Shown one piece after another: positions 16,928 to 26,911 of a DNA stretch of 64,000 nt. This DNA is from Bin80 sp965116685 (GTDB lineage: Bacteria > Bacteroidota > Rhodothermia > Rhodothermales > Bin80): positions 1,674,001 to 1,738,000 of the forward strand of contig OZ220707.1 of assembly GCA_965116685.1 (NCBI GenBank), written 5' to 3'. The notes under the pieces are model-generated. The model saw only the letters and a list, made by a program, of their open reading frames with translations, searched no databases and was not told the DNA's origin. Position 1 is the stretch's first letter. Each line of letters starts with the position of its first letter. The position numbers and the translations under genes were made by a program.

Positions 16928-17858
16928 TTCGTATTCAAAAGAGCTTCAGACCGTGCACGCTGCACTTTCCGAGGCAGCGCTATTGTGCCGATCTGTTCAG
17001 GACCGGGTTGCCATCACAAAAGGAGACCGGAGCCCCGTTACAATTGCAGACTTTGGAAGCCAGGCGCTGGTATGCCGGACCCTCCGTGAAGCATTTCCAG
17101 ATGATCCAATCATTGCAGAGGAAGATAGTACGCTATTGCAAGCGGATGCGCAGACAGAGCTTCGAGAAATCTTAGGGCAGCATCTCGAAGTGATTCGCCC
17201 TGGCACCTCATTAAGGAATGCGTTGAAATGGATTGATTATGGTAATGCGGAGACGTATTCTGACCGGTTCTGGACCCTGGATCCCATAGATGGTACGAGA
17301 GGGTTTCTGCGGAAGGGTCATTTTGCCGTAGCTCTGGCTCTGATTATTGAGGGGGAAATGGCAGTCGCTGGACTTGCATGCCCAAACCTGGATCAAAATA
17401 TTTTTCTGGCTGCGAAGGGATGCGGAGCAAGTCTGGGGGAATCTCCCCTTCGCGTAAGCACAATAGAGGCTATGGAGCATGCCAGGATTTGTGAAAGTGT
17501 AGAGTCGAGTCACAGCGCACACGAGGATGTGCAGAAGGTTGTTGAGCACCTTGGAATCGCCGCAGAACGGAAACGATTGGATAGTCAGGCAAAGTACGCT
17601 GTTGTTGCATGTGGCGATGCAGAAATCTATATGCGTCTACCTACACGCAAAGACTATGTGGAGCGTATCTGGGATCACGCAGCAGGCGCTCTTTTACTGA
17701 CGGAAGCAGGGGGGAAAGTAACCGATTGTGCAGGTAAAGAATTGGATTTTTCCTGTGGAAAAGGATTAGCAAACAACCACGGAATTATCGGGACTAACGG
17801 TAAAGCCCATGAAGAGGTGATCGAAGCTCTAAAAATCCTAAACATAGGTCGCCAATAA
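16917..17858 (+). CDS. 3'(2'),5'-bisphosphate nucleotidase / inositol monophosphatase family
   Basis: A 313-residue Li-sensitive phosphatase of the HAL2/CysQ type, which removes the 3'-phosphate of PAP, the by-product of sulfate assimilation and sulfotransfer. Metal motifs are visible: SPVTIADFG around Asp45, AEED at 67-70, LDPIDGTRGF at 121-130 and WDHAAGA near 244. The DGTRGFLRKGHFAVALALI region is more HAL2-like than inositol-phosphatase-like. Start ATG 16917 overlaps the upstream stop by 11 nt, and TTG 16911 is possible. It is probably a core gene rather than part of the sulfur cluster across the tRNA, although both touch sulfur nucleotide chemistry. Confidence 0.87.
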   Translation: MLNNSYSKELQTVHAALSEAALLCRSVQDRVAITKGDRSPVTIADFGSQALVCRTLREAFPDDPIIAEEDSTLLQADAQTELREILGQHLEVIRPGTSLRNALKWIDYGNAETYSDRFWTLDPIDGTRGFLRKGHFAVALALIIEGEMAVAGLACPNLDQNIFLAAKGCGASLGESPLRVSTIEAMEHARICESVESSHSAHEDVQKVVEHLGIAAERKRLDSQAKYAVVACGDAEIYMRLPTRKDYVERIWDHAAGALLLTEAGGKVTDCAGKELDFSCGKGLANNHGIIGTNGKAHEEVIEALKILNIGRQ

Positions 17859-17866
17859 TCAGAAAT

Positions 17867-18005
17867 ACATTTGAATAGTATATTGAATCTGCATAATTTC
17901 CCATTTTTTGCGAATTTATGTAGTTGTAGTGTACTGATGATACCCTGATTGACAACAAAGTTTACCCAAAGGCCGAATGAGGCTGGCCACTGGGTTCGCG
18001 TGCCT
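17867..18005 (+). repeat. decayed upstream copy of the abiEi promoter and 5' end
   Basis: About 135 bases here match 18104-18243 with scattered substitutions, including long identical stretches such as TTTACCCAAAGGCCGAATGA. The copy covers the promoter, the leader and roughly the first 20 codons of abiEi, but the start codon context and frame are lost. It is a tandem direct duplication 237 bases upstream of the functional copy. Confidence 0.85.
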
Positions 18006-18103
18006 AGTCCAAAAAGCGATCACGCATGATGACTCGGATTCACATGGCTACCACTGAACCAGTTCAGGCAGTTGCACTTTCCTCGGCCACGGGGATCCAA
18101 AGT

Positions 18104-18181
18104 ACATTTGATCAGTATACTAAATTTGCATTATTTCCTGTTTTTCGTGAATTTATGTAGTTATAGTATACTACTGGTGAC
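18104..18181 (+). promoter_or_regulatory. abiE promoter with paired palindromic sites
   Basis: Two copies of the palindrome AGTATACT lie at 18114-18121 and 18165-18172, the second extended to TAGTATACTA. They flank an AT-rich promoter-like region just before the abiEi start. AbiEi antitoxins are known to autoregulate by binding repeats in their own promoter, so these are the natural operator candidates. In the duplicated copy upstream both palindromes have mutated. Confidence 0.5.
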
Positions 18182-18991
18182 ATGATTGGACAACTGAGTT
18201 TACCCAAAGGCCGAATGAGGCTGGCCACTGTGTTGAGGGCCAAAGGAGACATTGTTCGCACTGACGATGTTGAGCAATCCCTCAAGGTCAATCGATCCAC
18301 TGCCTCCAAGCTCCTCTCCAGGTGGGCCAGTCAGGGTTATCTACGCCGCGTTGGTCCAGGAATCTATGCAGCATCAGAACTAGGCTGTATGGACCTAGAA
18401 CAGGTACTGGATCATCCTGAGATGATCGTACCAGCATTATTCGATCCGGCATATATCGGTGGTCGGACAGCTACTGAATACTGGGGCCTTACGGAACAGA
18501 TCTTCATTGATACAGTCGTGATCACGGGGCGGCCCGTACGATCAAGATATCAAAGTCGCTTAGGACTTAGATATACTGTAAAGCATATTCATCCAGATAA
18601 AATCTTTGGTCTTGAGCGAATGTGGTTCAAGAATATCACGACCGCAATCTCAGATGTGCCCCGAACTATTTTAGACCTCCTGGATGAGCCCGTATTCGGA
18701 GGCGGAATACAGCATGCGGCAGACTGCTTTGCAGAATACGTGCGTCATGAACACAGGCAGGATGAAAAGTTGATTTCCTACGCCGAGCGTCTGGGAAATG
18801 GAGCCATATTCAAACGCCTGGGTTTCTTGGCAGAACGTGAATCGGACTGTGCCGATCTCATTGACGCTTGCAGGCAGAGGATGACAAAAGGCAACGCAAA
18901 ACTTGACCCGACAATATCATGTCCCCGCTTGGTGACGAGATGGCGTCTTTGGGTTCCTGAGTATGATTTAACACCAGTAGATGATTACTAA
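18182..18991 (+). CDS. abiEi: AbiEi-type antitoxin/transcriptional regulator
   Basis: A 269-residue type IV antitoxin of the AbiE system. The N-terminal winged helix-turn-helix (VEQSLKVNRSTASKLLSRW near 37-55, then GYLRRVGPGIYA) is typical of AbiEi. The C-terminal antitoxin domain includes GGRTATEYWGLTEQIF and ISDVPRTILDLLD. It represses its own promoter and neutralises the AbiEii nucleotidyltransferase. The start ATG 18182 is supported by the N-terminal match and by the duplicated copy upstream. It overlaps the toxin gene by 11 nt. The frame is intact while the toxin is broken. Confidence 0.9.
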   Translation: MIGQLSLPKGRMRLATVLRAKGDIVRTDDVEQSLKVNRSTASKLLSRWASQGYLRRVGPGIYAASELGCMDLEQVLDHPEMIVPALFDPAYIGGRTATEYWGLTEQIFIDTVVITGRPVRSRYQSRLGLRYTVKHIHPDKIFGLERMWFKNITTAISDVPRTILDLLDEPVFGGGIQHAADCFAEYVRHEHRQDEKLISYAERLGNGAIFKRLGFLAERESDCADLIDACRQRMTKGNAKLDPTISCPRLVTRWRLWVPEYDLTPVDDY

Positions 18992-20174
18992 AGAAGAGAT
19001 CAAAGAAGTTGCTCTTGTGCGCGGATTAAGGCCTCATGTAATTGAGAAGGACTATCTACTTAGTTGGGTTCTGACCGGTATTTACCAGCATGTTTCTCTC
19101 AAGAATAATTGGATCTTTAAAGGAGGGACCAGCTTCAAGAAATGTTATTTTGAAACCTATCGATCCTCCGAGGACCTTGATTTTACGGTTGTAGATCCAT
19201 CTCATCTCAACCGTGACTTTCTCATTGAAACGTTCAGCGAAATCAGCGAATGGATCTTTGATCAAGCCGAGCTTGAGATTCCTACAAAACTGCTAAGCTT
19301 TGAAATTTTCACAAATCCACGTGGCTCAGAGTCTTGTTAAGGCAAAGTAGGTTATCGTGGTCCCATCAGCCCGCGCCAAGGATTCCGTTCACTTCCACGG
19401 CTCAAGATGGACCTGACATTCGATGAGGTTGTTCTGTTGCCGCCGGTTGAACGTACGGTCTGTGATGACTACAGCGATGACCCACAAAGGAAAAACCCTG
19501 TCCGCTGCTATACTCCCGAAGAGGGTTTTGCCGAAAAAATCTGTGCTTTAGGACAACGTGCCAGGCCTCGCGATCTATACGATGTCATCAATCTCCTTCG
19601 CAACGATGAAGAACAGCCCAATCTGTCCGTTCTAAATGATTTGCTTCAGAAAAAATGCGCTCACCGTGATAGTCCGGTCCCAACACTCGTTGATGTGCAG
19701 AGAAAAAGGACATGCCTTGAAGTTCCGTGGGACTCTATACTGAGTCACCAACTTCAAAAACTCCCCCCATTCGAGTCTTATTTCAATGCATTGCCTGAGT
19801 TTTTTGACTGGCTTGAAACCGGTACTCTACCCTCATTATCTCCCATAGATGAGATGACAACGGGTGAAGTGGTAGTCCGAGAACCTACAATGAACTTGCC
19901 AGTCAAGCTTAATACACAGATATATCTGGAAACTATCCGTTTTGCAGCAGTGAACTATCTGTACGTTGACCTCCAATATAGACAATCCACCCATCGCATT
20001 GAGCCATATTCATTGCGTCGTACAAAAGATGGTGCTCTTGTGCTACACGCCATCAGGGCTGCTGATGGAGAGCATCGCAGGTATCAGATTGACCAAATCC
20101 ATGGGACGACTGCCACACAGCAGAATTTTGTTCCTCGTTACTTAGTTGAGCTACGACCAAAGATCCGACCGTAA
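18981..20174 (+). pseudogene. abiEii: AbiEii nucleotidyltransferase toxin with in-frame stop
   Basis: A single reading frame of 397 codons interrupted by one TAA at 19338-19340 (codon 120, probably CAA before a C-to-T change). Translation on both sides is continuous and conserved: GSESC before the stop, GKVGYRGPISPR after it. The N-terminal part has KGGTSFKKCYF, and SSEDLDF carries the DxD metal motif of DUF1814/COG2253 toxins that modify tRNA or NTP targets. A truncated 119-residue product or a restart at ATG 19407 would lack half the fold, so the toxin is probably dead. A sequencing error is the alternative. Confidence 0.88.
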
Positions 20175-20280
20175 TGAGATAAACCTGCATTTGATGGCAA
20201 TCTATCAGAATGGCAGGAATGCATCATAATTAATAAAATCAAGTACGAATAACCGATAACTTTGGGAATTTCATGAGCTT

Positions 20281-22374
20281 ATGAGAAAGACGATAACGCA
20301 ATTGCTGGTACTGTTTACACTGATGTATCCAGTGGTCCTCTCAGCCCAGGATAGCAATGATACCTTGAGCGTCGTGGATATGGACGAACTGATTATTACT
20401 GCAGATCGGTACGAGTCAATGCGCTCTCAATCTACGGGAGCCATCAGTGTGCTGAAAAGCACAACAATTTCACAGTTGGCAGGAGTTCAAAACTTGGGGG
20501 GAACGCTACGGCATATGCCAGGCTTTGCGATGCTGCAGTTGGATGGAATTGGGTATGATGTACAGCCGATTGTGCGAGGATTCTATGGCGGAGGGGAAGC
20601 CGAATACGTGCTGCTAATGGTAGATGGACAACCCATCAATGCCTTGGAAACAGGGCTCGTGAACTGGGATCAGATCCCTTTGGCTGCAATCGAATCCGTC
20701 GAAATCCTGCGCGGAGGAGCCTCATCCCTCTACGGTGATGCTGCCATTGGGGGAGTCATTAACATTGTGACCGACTCCGATGCCCCATCCAGTTACGAGA
20801 TGGCCCTGGCCGGTGGCTCATTTGGTACCTACAAAGTGAGTGGATCCGCACGGATGTCGTTTGGTGCCAGAAAGCTTTCGTCTTATGGGAATTACGAATC
20901 AACTCAGGGATACCGGGAACATGCCAATCGTGCTATGGGCGGCCTGGGCCTCGGGTTCGATCTGATACGATCTGACCGGGCCCTCGTTACGTTATCCGGG
21001 TCAATACATCAGCGGAGCTATGATATTCCCGGTCCACTCACCAGTGACCAGGTCGCACAAGATCGTCTACAGGAATCTCCATTCTTTCGATTTGACAACA
21101 ATGATGAGAGTACTCAGCGACTGGCACTGCAAGGTCGAGTCAATCTGGGTGGCCAGTCCGAGTTGCGCGGCTCGCTCGTTGGTAACAGGCGAAGCCTGGA
21201 AGGTGCGCGGACCTTGCCTCTGAGCGCAGAATTTGCAGACGTAAAGTGGAGAGAATTTGAGACAACCCGCTTATTCATGAGTGCACAATGGGTGTCTCCA
21301 CGACTATTGGCACAGGACCGATTGACCATCGGCTCAGATCTGCAAACCGGACAATTGGACGTAGCATGGTACAATATGGCGACTGGTACAGCTGAGGATT
21401 TTGATGGATTTGATGGAACGAGGGGAGATCTCTCAAGCAAGGGAGACGGTTCCCGTCAGGCGTTGGCTGCATACATGCAATATGACATTGAGCCGACTAC
21501 TTGGTTGCGCCTATCGGCAGGGATCCGCTATGATCGCATTCGCGATGCCTACTCACCAGAAGGGGATTCAGAGCAGGATGCAGATCACACCGCATTGAGT
21601 CCCAAGGTGGGGCTGAATGCCCGCTATGTGGCCAGCGCTCGACACGTAGGAAACTGGTATGCCAACGTAGCGCGATCATTTAAGACAGCGACGCTGGATC
21701 AACTCTTTGGTCAGAGGTTGATCCCGGTGCCATTTCCCCCCTACGGCATATCCATTGCCAATTCTGAACTGAAGCCTCAGAGGGGTATTAGCCTCGAAAC
21801 CGGATTCTACCACCGCACAGCACTGATCCCCGAAAGTTTGAATGGCGAGATATCCCTGAGCATCTATCAAATGGACATGGAGGACGAGTTGGATTTTCAG
21901 TTTGAAACCTTCCAGTACGGAAACATTGCCAGCAGCCGTCACAGAGGAATTGAGATGGGACTCCAACTGGATAGGCCGGATATTGCATTATTTCGTTTTA
22001 ACTATACGCTCCAAAACGTGACGTATCGCACTGGAGAAAATAAAGGGAATTTCGTCAAGGCGATCCCGCGCGATTATGTATCAGCTGCGATCAGTATACC
22101 TGTTCTTGACCAGCTTCAGGCGATGGCAACGGTGCGCAGTACGCGCCGTACATGGCTGAATGATGCAAATTCAGTCAGATTGGAAAACTTCTCTTCAGTG
22201 GACTTTAAAGTGACCTATACATTAGACTGGATAGTACTGGAGTTCGAGACGGTGAACCTGATGAACAATTCCTTCAGCACAACTGGATTTTTAGATCCAG
22301 GCGGGTCCGACACGATCTTCATGTATCCTGCAGCAGGACGTGCCATGCAGGCAGGGGTCCGAGTACAGTGGTAG
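20281..22374 (+). CDS. TonB-dependent outer membrane receptor
   Basis: A 697-residue TonB-dependent receptor. It has a signal peptide (MRKTITQLLVLFTLMYPVVL, cleavage near SAQ), a short TonB-box-like MDELIITADR, and a plug domain with LRHMPGF, VDGQPIN and ILRGGASSLYGDAAIGGVINIVTD. A beta-barrel ending in an aromatic C-terminus (VRVQW) follows. There is no carboxypeptidase-like extension, unlike the receptor at 52-54.6 kb. Length and plug resemble BtuB/siderophore-type receptors. A BtuC/BtuF-like pair lies 25 kb away, which hints at but does not show a vitamin B12 or iron substrate. It converges with the amidohydrolase gene, and no cobalamin riboswitch is seen upstream. Confidence 0.9.
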   Translation: MRKTITQLLVLFTLMYPVVLSAQDSNDTLSVVDMDELIITADRYESMRSQSTGAISVLKSTTISQLAGVQNLGGTLRHMPGFAMLQLDGIGYDVQPIVRGFYGGGEAEYVLLMVDGQPINALETGLVNWDQIPLAAIESVEILRGGASSLYGDAAIGGVINIVTDSDAPSSYEMALAGGSFGTYKVSGSARMSFGARKLSSYGNYESTQGYREHANRAMGGLGLGFDLIRSDRALVTLSGSIHQRSYDIPGPLTSDQVAQDRLQESPFFRFDNNDESTQRLALQGRVNLGGQSELRGSLVGNRRSLEGARTLPLSAEFADVKWREFETTRLFMSAQWVSPRLLAQDRLTIGSDLQTGQLDVAWYNMATGTAEDFDGFDGTRGDLSSKGDGSRQALAAYMQYDIEPTTWLRLSAGIRYDRIRDAYSPEGDSEQDADHTALSPKVGLNARYVASARHVGNWYANVARSFKTATLDQLFGQRLIPVPFPPYGISIANSELKPQRGISLETGFYHRTALIPESLNGEISLSIYQMDMEDELDFQFETFQYGNIASSRHRGIEMGLQLDRPDIALFRFNYTLQNVTYRTGENKGNFVKAIPRDYVSAAISIPVLDQLQAMATVRSTRRTWLNDANSVRLENFSSVDFKVTYTLDWIVLEFETVNLMNNSFSTTGFLDPGGSDTIFMYPAAGRAMQAGVRVQW

Positions 22375-22609
22375 CAGGGAATTTGGTCAGTCAAAAAAAA
22401 CGCTCATACTCATCACAGCTGTAGGTGCATTGCCTTTGTTCTGTGTGCACATGACGACAACTTTGTGACCCCGAGGTACACTACTGCTATCGTACACGCA
22501 ATTACTTCCCTGGCTGGCTTTGCGATGATCTTCACCCGGTTGCCGTGACCAGCCCACTCCCCGCTGATATGTCTCTATCTCCAGTCTTACACGCCCGAAT
22601 AAACTGGAA

Positions 22610-24319
22610 TTATGGATCCCTCTGATACAGGATATTTCCACCAATGATGGTGTAGAGTACCTCGGTCGAGAGAATCTCTTCATCAGGAATCGTCAGAATA
22701 TCCTTTGAGAGTATGGTAATATCGGCCAGTTTGCCGGGGACGAGCGATCCTTTGATATCTTCTTCGAAGGCAGCATACGCATTATTGAGCGTGTACGATT
22801 GTAGTGCCTGTTCCCTGGAGAGTCGTTCTTCAGGATAAAAGACCGAGCCATCCGCCAACCTGCGTGTCACGGTTGCATGATAGCTTGCAAGAGGATCAAT
22901 CGCTTCTACGGGCGCGTCGGTCCCATTGGTTACGACTGCACCTGTCTGCCACAATGTTTGCCAGCGATATGCACCGCTCTCGGCCCTCTCTTCACCCAGG
23001 CGGCGATAGACCCACGGAGCATCACTTATGGCATGGACCCCCTGCATAGACGCAATGACGCCCAAGCTGCCAAACCGGGAAATATCGTCTGGGTGGAGAT
23101 GTTGAGAATGCTCAATTCGCCAACGTAAATCCTGATTCCCCGTGCCGTAGAACGATTCGTAAATGTCTAGAACCACACGGTTTGCGCGATCTCCAATCGC
23201 ATGGATATTGACCTGAAAGTCGTGGGCTTTTGCGATTTCTGCTGTTGCCCGGATTTCTTCTACTGCGACTGTTTCAAGCCCTCTTGACCCAGGCATGTCC
23301 GTATAAGGCTCAAGCAACCAGGCTCCGTGAGAACCCAGAGCTCCGTCAATCGAACGCTTTACACTTCGTACCGTCAGGTGGTGATTCCCATATCCAATCA
23401 TCCGATGGGATGCCAGTTGATCAGCCAGATTCGTACTGTTTGAGCGAATCATCACGTAAAGCCGGACAGGAAGGTTGCCCTCATCTGCCAACTCCCGGTA
23501 GAAGTCCACCGTACCAAATCCCACACCGGCATCGTGAAACGAGGTGATTCCATGGGTCAGGGCTTCTTCCGCGGCCAGGCGTGCCATTGTGCGCCGCTCC
23601 TGATCCAGTTCAGTGGCACTCATGCCCTCTCTTGATTTTTCCAGTGCAGCGCCCACGAGATATGCAGCAGTCTCCCGCATGAGTCCCGTTAATTGTCCAC
23701 GCACATCGCGCACAAGCTCTCCTCCTGCAGGATTGGGAGTTTCCGGGCTGATCCCTGCCGCATCCATTGCGGCTTTATTTGCGAATGCGGCATGACCACT
23801 GGCATGACGCAGGAGGACTGGGTTTTCCGGGGACACCTCACTGAGACTATGATGTGTGGGAACTCCTTCGACAGTACCAGCTGGGATTGAGTCCCATTTT
23901 TCCTGGTGCCACCCGCGGCCGGTGATCCACTCACCAGGTTCAGCATCAAGGGCAGCCGCCTCGACCATGGCAACAATCTCGTCCCAACTCGCGGTTTTCG
24001 TCAGATCAAGAATCATCTTGGCTTCTCCAATGCCCAGGAAATGACCATGCCCTTCAATAAGACCCGGGATGGCCAGTTTACCCTCCAAGTCAATGACCTG
24101 GGTTTCCGCTCCGATATGTACTGCAATTTCTTCAGAGGTGCCAACTGCCATAATTGTATCGCCACTTACGGCCAGGGCTTCTACCTCAGGTAGAGATGGA
24201 TCAACCGTCACAATCTTGCCGTTGGTCAATACGAGTCGTGCAGACTCTTCACTGGAACAGCCAAACAATAAAAAGGCAGACAGTAAGAGTACACCATTTT
24301 GCAAAGAAATAAGCTTCAT
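22610..24319 (-). CDS. lipoprotein amidohydrolase family 3 (YtcJ-like)
   Basis: A 569-residue metal-dependent amidohydrolase, started at ATG 24319 so that the lipoprotein signal LLLSAFLLFGC is at the N-terminus. The 14 residues added by the longer frame do not look like a signal. It shows LTNGKIVTVDP, the HxH metal motif in EGHGHFLG, and HAIGDRANR and RIEHSQHL in the barrel. TNGTDAPVEAIDP gives the C-terminal aspartate, and KLADITILS closes the composite domain. Members hydrolyse N-substituted or formyl substrates, and the exact one is unknown. The 235 bases downstream, up to the receptor gene, hold no supported feature. Confidence 0.88.
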   Translation of the reverse strand: MKLISLQNGVLLLSAFLLFGCSSEESARLVLTNGKIVTVDPSLPEVEALAVSGDTIMAVGTSEEIAVHIGAETQVIDLEGKLAIPGLIEGHGHFLGIGEAKMILDLTKTASWDEIVAMVEAAALDAEPGEWITGRGWHQEKWDSIPAGTVEGVPTHHSLSEVSPENPVLLRHASGHAAFANKAAMDAAGISPETPNPAGGELVRDVRGQLTGLMRETAAYLVGAALEKSREGMSATELDQERRTMARLAAEEALTHGITSFHDAGVGFGTVDFYRELADEGNLPVRLYVMIRSNSTNLADQLASHRMIGYGNHHLTVRSVKRSIDGALGSHGAWLLEPYTDMPGSRGLETVAVEEIRATAEIAKAHDFQVNIHAIGDRANRVVLDIYESFYGTGNQDLRWRIEHSQHLHPDDISRFGSLGVIASMQGVHAISDAPWVYRRLGEERAESGAYRWQTLWQTGAVVTNGTDAPVEAIDPLASYHATVTRRLADGSVFYPEERLSREQALQSYTLNNAYAAFEEDIKGSLVPGKLADITILSKDILTIPDEEILSTEVLYTIIGGNILYQRDP

Positions 24320-24663
24320 GAGTTCAGTATGCTGAAAGAGGAATCTGCAAAAGATAGTCACTGCCGGGAGTACAAGTGGTCCTCCGCAGAATTTTTACCT
24401 ATTGGAGCTTGATCGGAAATATGCGACAAGATTCAGCGGAGTACTTAATAAAGTTGATCAATTTGACCGATGTTGCCCAGAGGGTTTTCCGAGCACATAA
24501 ATCATCACCGCTGGATCATCAGATGAGATTCTATACCCCGGTGAAAGATCCATCTGCCCTCGACTGAGAACGAGGACGCACGGGATGATATAATTCCCAT
24601 CCTCTCATATTATCTTTGAGGTGAAAATCACTCAATAATTTTGAAATCATCCAAACCGTAAAT
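24320..24663. other. intergenic stretch without a supported gene
   Basis: 344 bases between the divergent amidohydrolase and cupin genes. A short frame here has no coding character. The interval must hold both promoters, but no clear consensus was recognised. Confidence 0.6.
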
Positions 24664-25029
24664 ATGGACAAACAGGCAACGCTACACCGATGGGATGACA
24701 TGCCGGTCGAGCAGGTCAAGGCCGGCCTTGGACGGCGCATCATTACCGGCGAGCGAATGATGATTACCCATGTCTATCTTGAAAAGGATAGTGTAGTGCC
24801 ATTGCACTCGCACGACAATGAACAACTGACCTATGTTCTCAGCGGTGCCCTGAAATTTTGGCTTGGAGACAATGGAGAACAGGAGGTCATTGTACACGAA
24901 GGGGAGGTACTGGTCATCCCTTCCCATCTCCCTCACAAAGCTGTCGCACTGCAGGACACACTCGATGTGGATGTGTTCTGCCCTCCCCGGCAGGATTGGT
25001 TAGATGGAACCGATGCGTATCTACGTTAG
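24664..25029 (+). CDS. cupin-domain protein
   Basis: A 121-residue single-domain cupin. The two cupin metal motifs are visible: HSHDNEQLTYVLSG around residues 41-54 and PSHLPHKAVA around 83-92, giving the His/His/Glu/His ligand set. Such proteins are dioxygenases, isomerases or small-molecule binders. Here the nearest known function is sugar or aromatic catabolism, but no substrate can be named. It overlaps the GH13 gene start by 17 nt, so the two are likely co-expressed. Confidence 0.85.
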   Translation: MDKQATLHRWDDMPVEQVKAGLGRRIITGERMMITHVYLEKDSVVPLHSHDNEQLTYVLSGALKFWLGDNGEQEVIVHEGEVLVIPSHLPHKAVALQDTLDVDVFCPPRQDWLDGTDAYLR

Positions 25030-26854
25030 CTTTTTATTTTTGATTGGTCTGGCCTTGCCGCTGCAGGCCCAAACTGTGGTCAATGATCCTCCGTCCTGGG
25101 CGGATGAGGCGATCTGGTATCAAATTTTTGTTGAGCGATTCCGCAATGGAGATCCCACGAATGACCCCACACCGGAGGATATCCGCGGTTTCTGGTTTGA
25201 TCCACGGCCGGAAAATTGGACCCCCACTCCCTGGACCCATGACTGGTATAAACTGGACGACTGGGCCATTGAGAATGACAAGGACTTCTATACCGCCGTG
25301 CAATGGCGGCGCTATGGCGGGGACTTGCAGGGAGTCCTGGAGAAGCTGGATTATCTAAAAGAGCTGGGAGTCAATGCGCTTTATTTGAATCCAATCAATG
25401 ATGCTCCCTCCCTGCATAAGTTTGATGCACGTCACTACCGCCATGTAGACCGAAATTTTGGTCCTGACCCGATCGGCGACCGTGAGATTGCAGAATCAGA
25501 AGATCCCCTGGATCCAGATACATGGCAGTGGACCGCCGCGGATAGTCTCTTTCTGGAACTGATTCAGCAGGTGCACGCCAGAGACATGCGGATCATCCTG
25601 GATTACTCCTGGAACCACACAGGTGTGCGGTTCTGGGCATGGGAAGATATTCTGGATAATCAGCAGGAATCTGTATTCGCAGACTGGTACGAGATCAACC
25701 AGTTTGACGATCCGGCAACGCCGGACACGAATGAGTTCTCCTACGACGGCTGGCTGGGGGTAAAAACATTGCCCGAGTTGGCAAAAGTAGATGTTCCTGA
25801 GGATCATACGCATGGGGCTCATGAGGGAAACCTCCACCCCGGTCCCAAAGCACATATCTACAATGTTACCAGACGATGGCTTGATCCAAATGGTGATGGG
25901 GACCCAGAGGATGGGTTGGATGGATTCAGGCTGGATGTCGCAGAGATGGTTCCCCTTGGATTCTGGCGAGACTATCGTGAGTTTGTTCGGAACATCAACC
26001 CTGAAGTCTATCTTGTTGGGGAGGTCTGGTGGGATTCATGGCCGCATCGGATGGCGGATCCGATTCCCTGGGTTCAGGGAGATGTATTTGATGCGGTAAT
26101 GAATTATCGCTGGTACATGCCTACGCGCAGCTTTTTTGCACAGGCTCCTCCAAATTTGAGTGCATCCGGGTATGTCGCTCATCTGGATTCCGTTATGGCA
26201 GGAATCCCTCGGCGTTTCTGGAATGCCATGATGAATCTCGCGGCCAGCCATGATACACCCCGAATCAGCACCAGCGTCTATAATCCGGTGCTCTACAAAT
26301 ACAACCAACACCCCAGAGGAAACCCTGATTTCAAGGTGGATCGCCCTGATGCAAGGGCACGAGCGATCCAGGAGTTAATTCTTGTGCAGCAGTTCACCTG
26401 GCCTGGTGCTCCTCATATCTGGAACGGGGACGAGATGGGGATGTGGGGTGGCGACGATCCAGATATGCGAAAACCACTCCTGTGGCCCGATTACAACTTT
26501 GAAGATGAACGCACACACCCGCTTGGTCTAGAAAGGCGGCCGGATGTGGTTGTAGCGGATCACCAATTGACCGGCCTCTACCGGGAATTGATTGCACTCC
26601 GTAAGGCAAACCAGCGACTGTTTATTGACGGGACAACCAAGTGGCTTACCGTGGATGATGAGCGCCGGGTACTTGTTTATGAGCGGCGTTTGGGGGATCA
26701 GCACGCGCTGGTCGTTTTCAATGCCTCAGACGAGACGCACCAGATAAAAATACCCCAGGGGAGCTACCGACAGGTCTACCCATCCGGTTCAGCAGAAGTA
26801 GGGACTCCCTTAACGGTTCCTCCTCTTGCTGCCCGTGTATATTTATCAATGTAA
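25013..26854 (+). CDS. secreted GH13 alpha-amylase family enzyme
   Basis: A 613-residue glycoside hydrolase family 13 enzyme with a signal peptide (MRIYVSFLFLIGLALPLQAQ, start at ATG 25013, with ATG 25004 also possible). Barrel motifs are visible: WYQIFVERF, YGGDLQGV, DYSWNHTG, and DGFRLDVAEMVP carrying the nucleophile Asp. VGEVWW carries the acid/base Glu, and AASHDTPR holds the third acidic residue. A C-terminal beta domain follows. Architecture is near neopullulanase/cyclomaltodextrinase, acting on alpha-glucans in the periplasm or outside. It overlaps the cupin gene. The asparagine of the usual NHD motif is replaced by Ser. Confidence 0.92.
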   Translation: MRIYVSFLFLIGLALPLQAQTVVNDPPSWADEAIWYQIFVERFRNGDPTNDPTPEDIRGFWFDPRPENWTPTPWTHDWYKLDDWAIENDKDFYTAVQWRRYGGDLQGVLEKLDYLKELGVNALYLNPINDAPSLHKFDARHYRHVDRNFGPDPIGDREIAESEDPLDPDTWQWTAADSLFLELIQQVHARDMRIILDYSWNHTGVRFWAWEDILDNQQESVFADWYEINQFDDPATPDTNEFSYDGWLGVKTLPELAKVDVPEDHTHGAHEGNLHPGPKAHIYNVTRRWLDPNGDGDPEDGLDGFRLDVAEMVPLGFWRDYREFVRNINPEVYLVGEVWWDSWPHRMADPIPWVQGDVFDAVMNYRWYMPTRSFFAQAPPNLSASGYVAHLDSVMAGIPRRFWNAMMNLAASHDTPRISTSVYNPVLYKYNQHPRGNPDFKVDRPDARARAIQELILVQQFTWPGAPHIWNGDEMGMWGGDDPDMRKPLLWPDYNFEDERTHPLGLERRPDVVVADHQLTGLYRELIALRKANQRLFIDGTTKWLTVDDERRVLVYERRLGDQHALVVFNASDETHQIKIPQGSYRQVYPSGSAEVGTPLTVPPLAARVYLSM

Positions 26855-26911
26855 GCCCGACTTGATCGAATATTCCCCTGATCGTGATCAAAGTACCTGC
26901 GGCAATACTCT

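Noticed and set aside
22387..22683. 98-residue minus-strand frame
   Set aside because: Its first part overlaps the amidohydrolase gene in another frame, and its remaining part has no coding character or motif.
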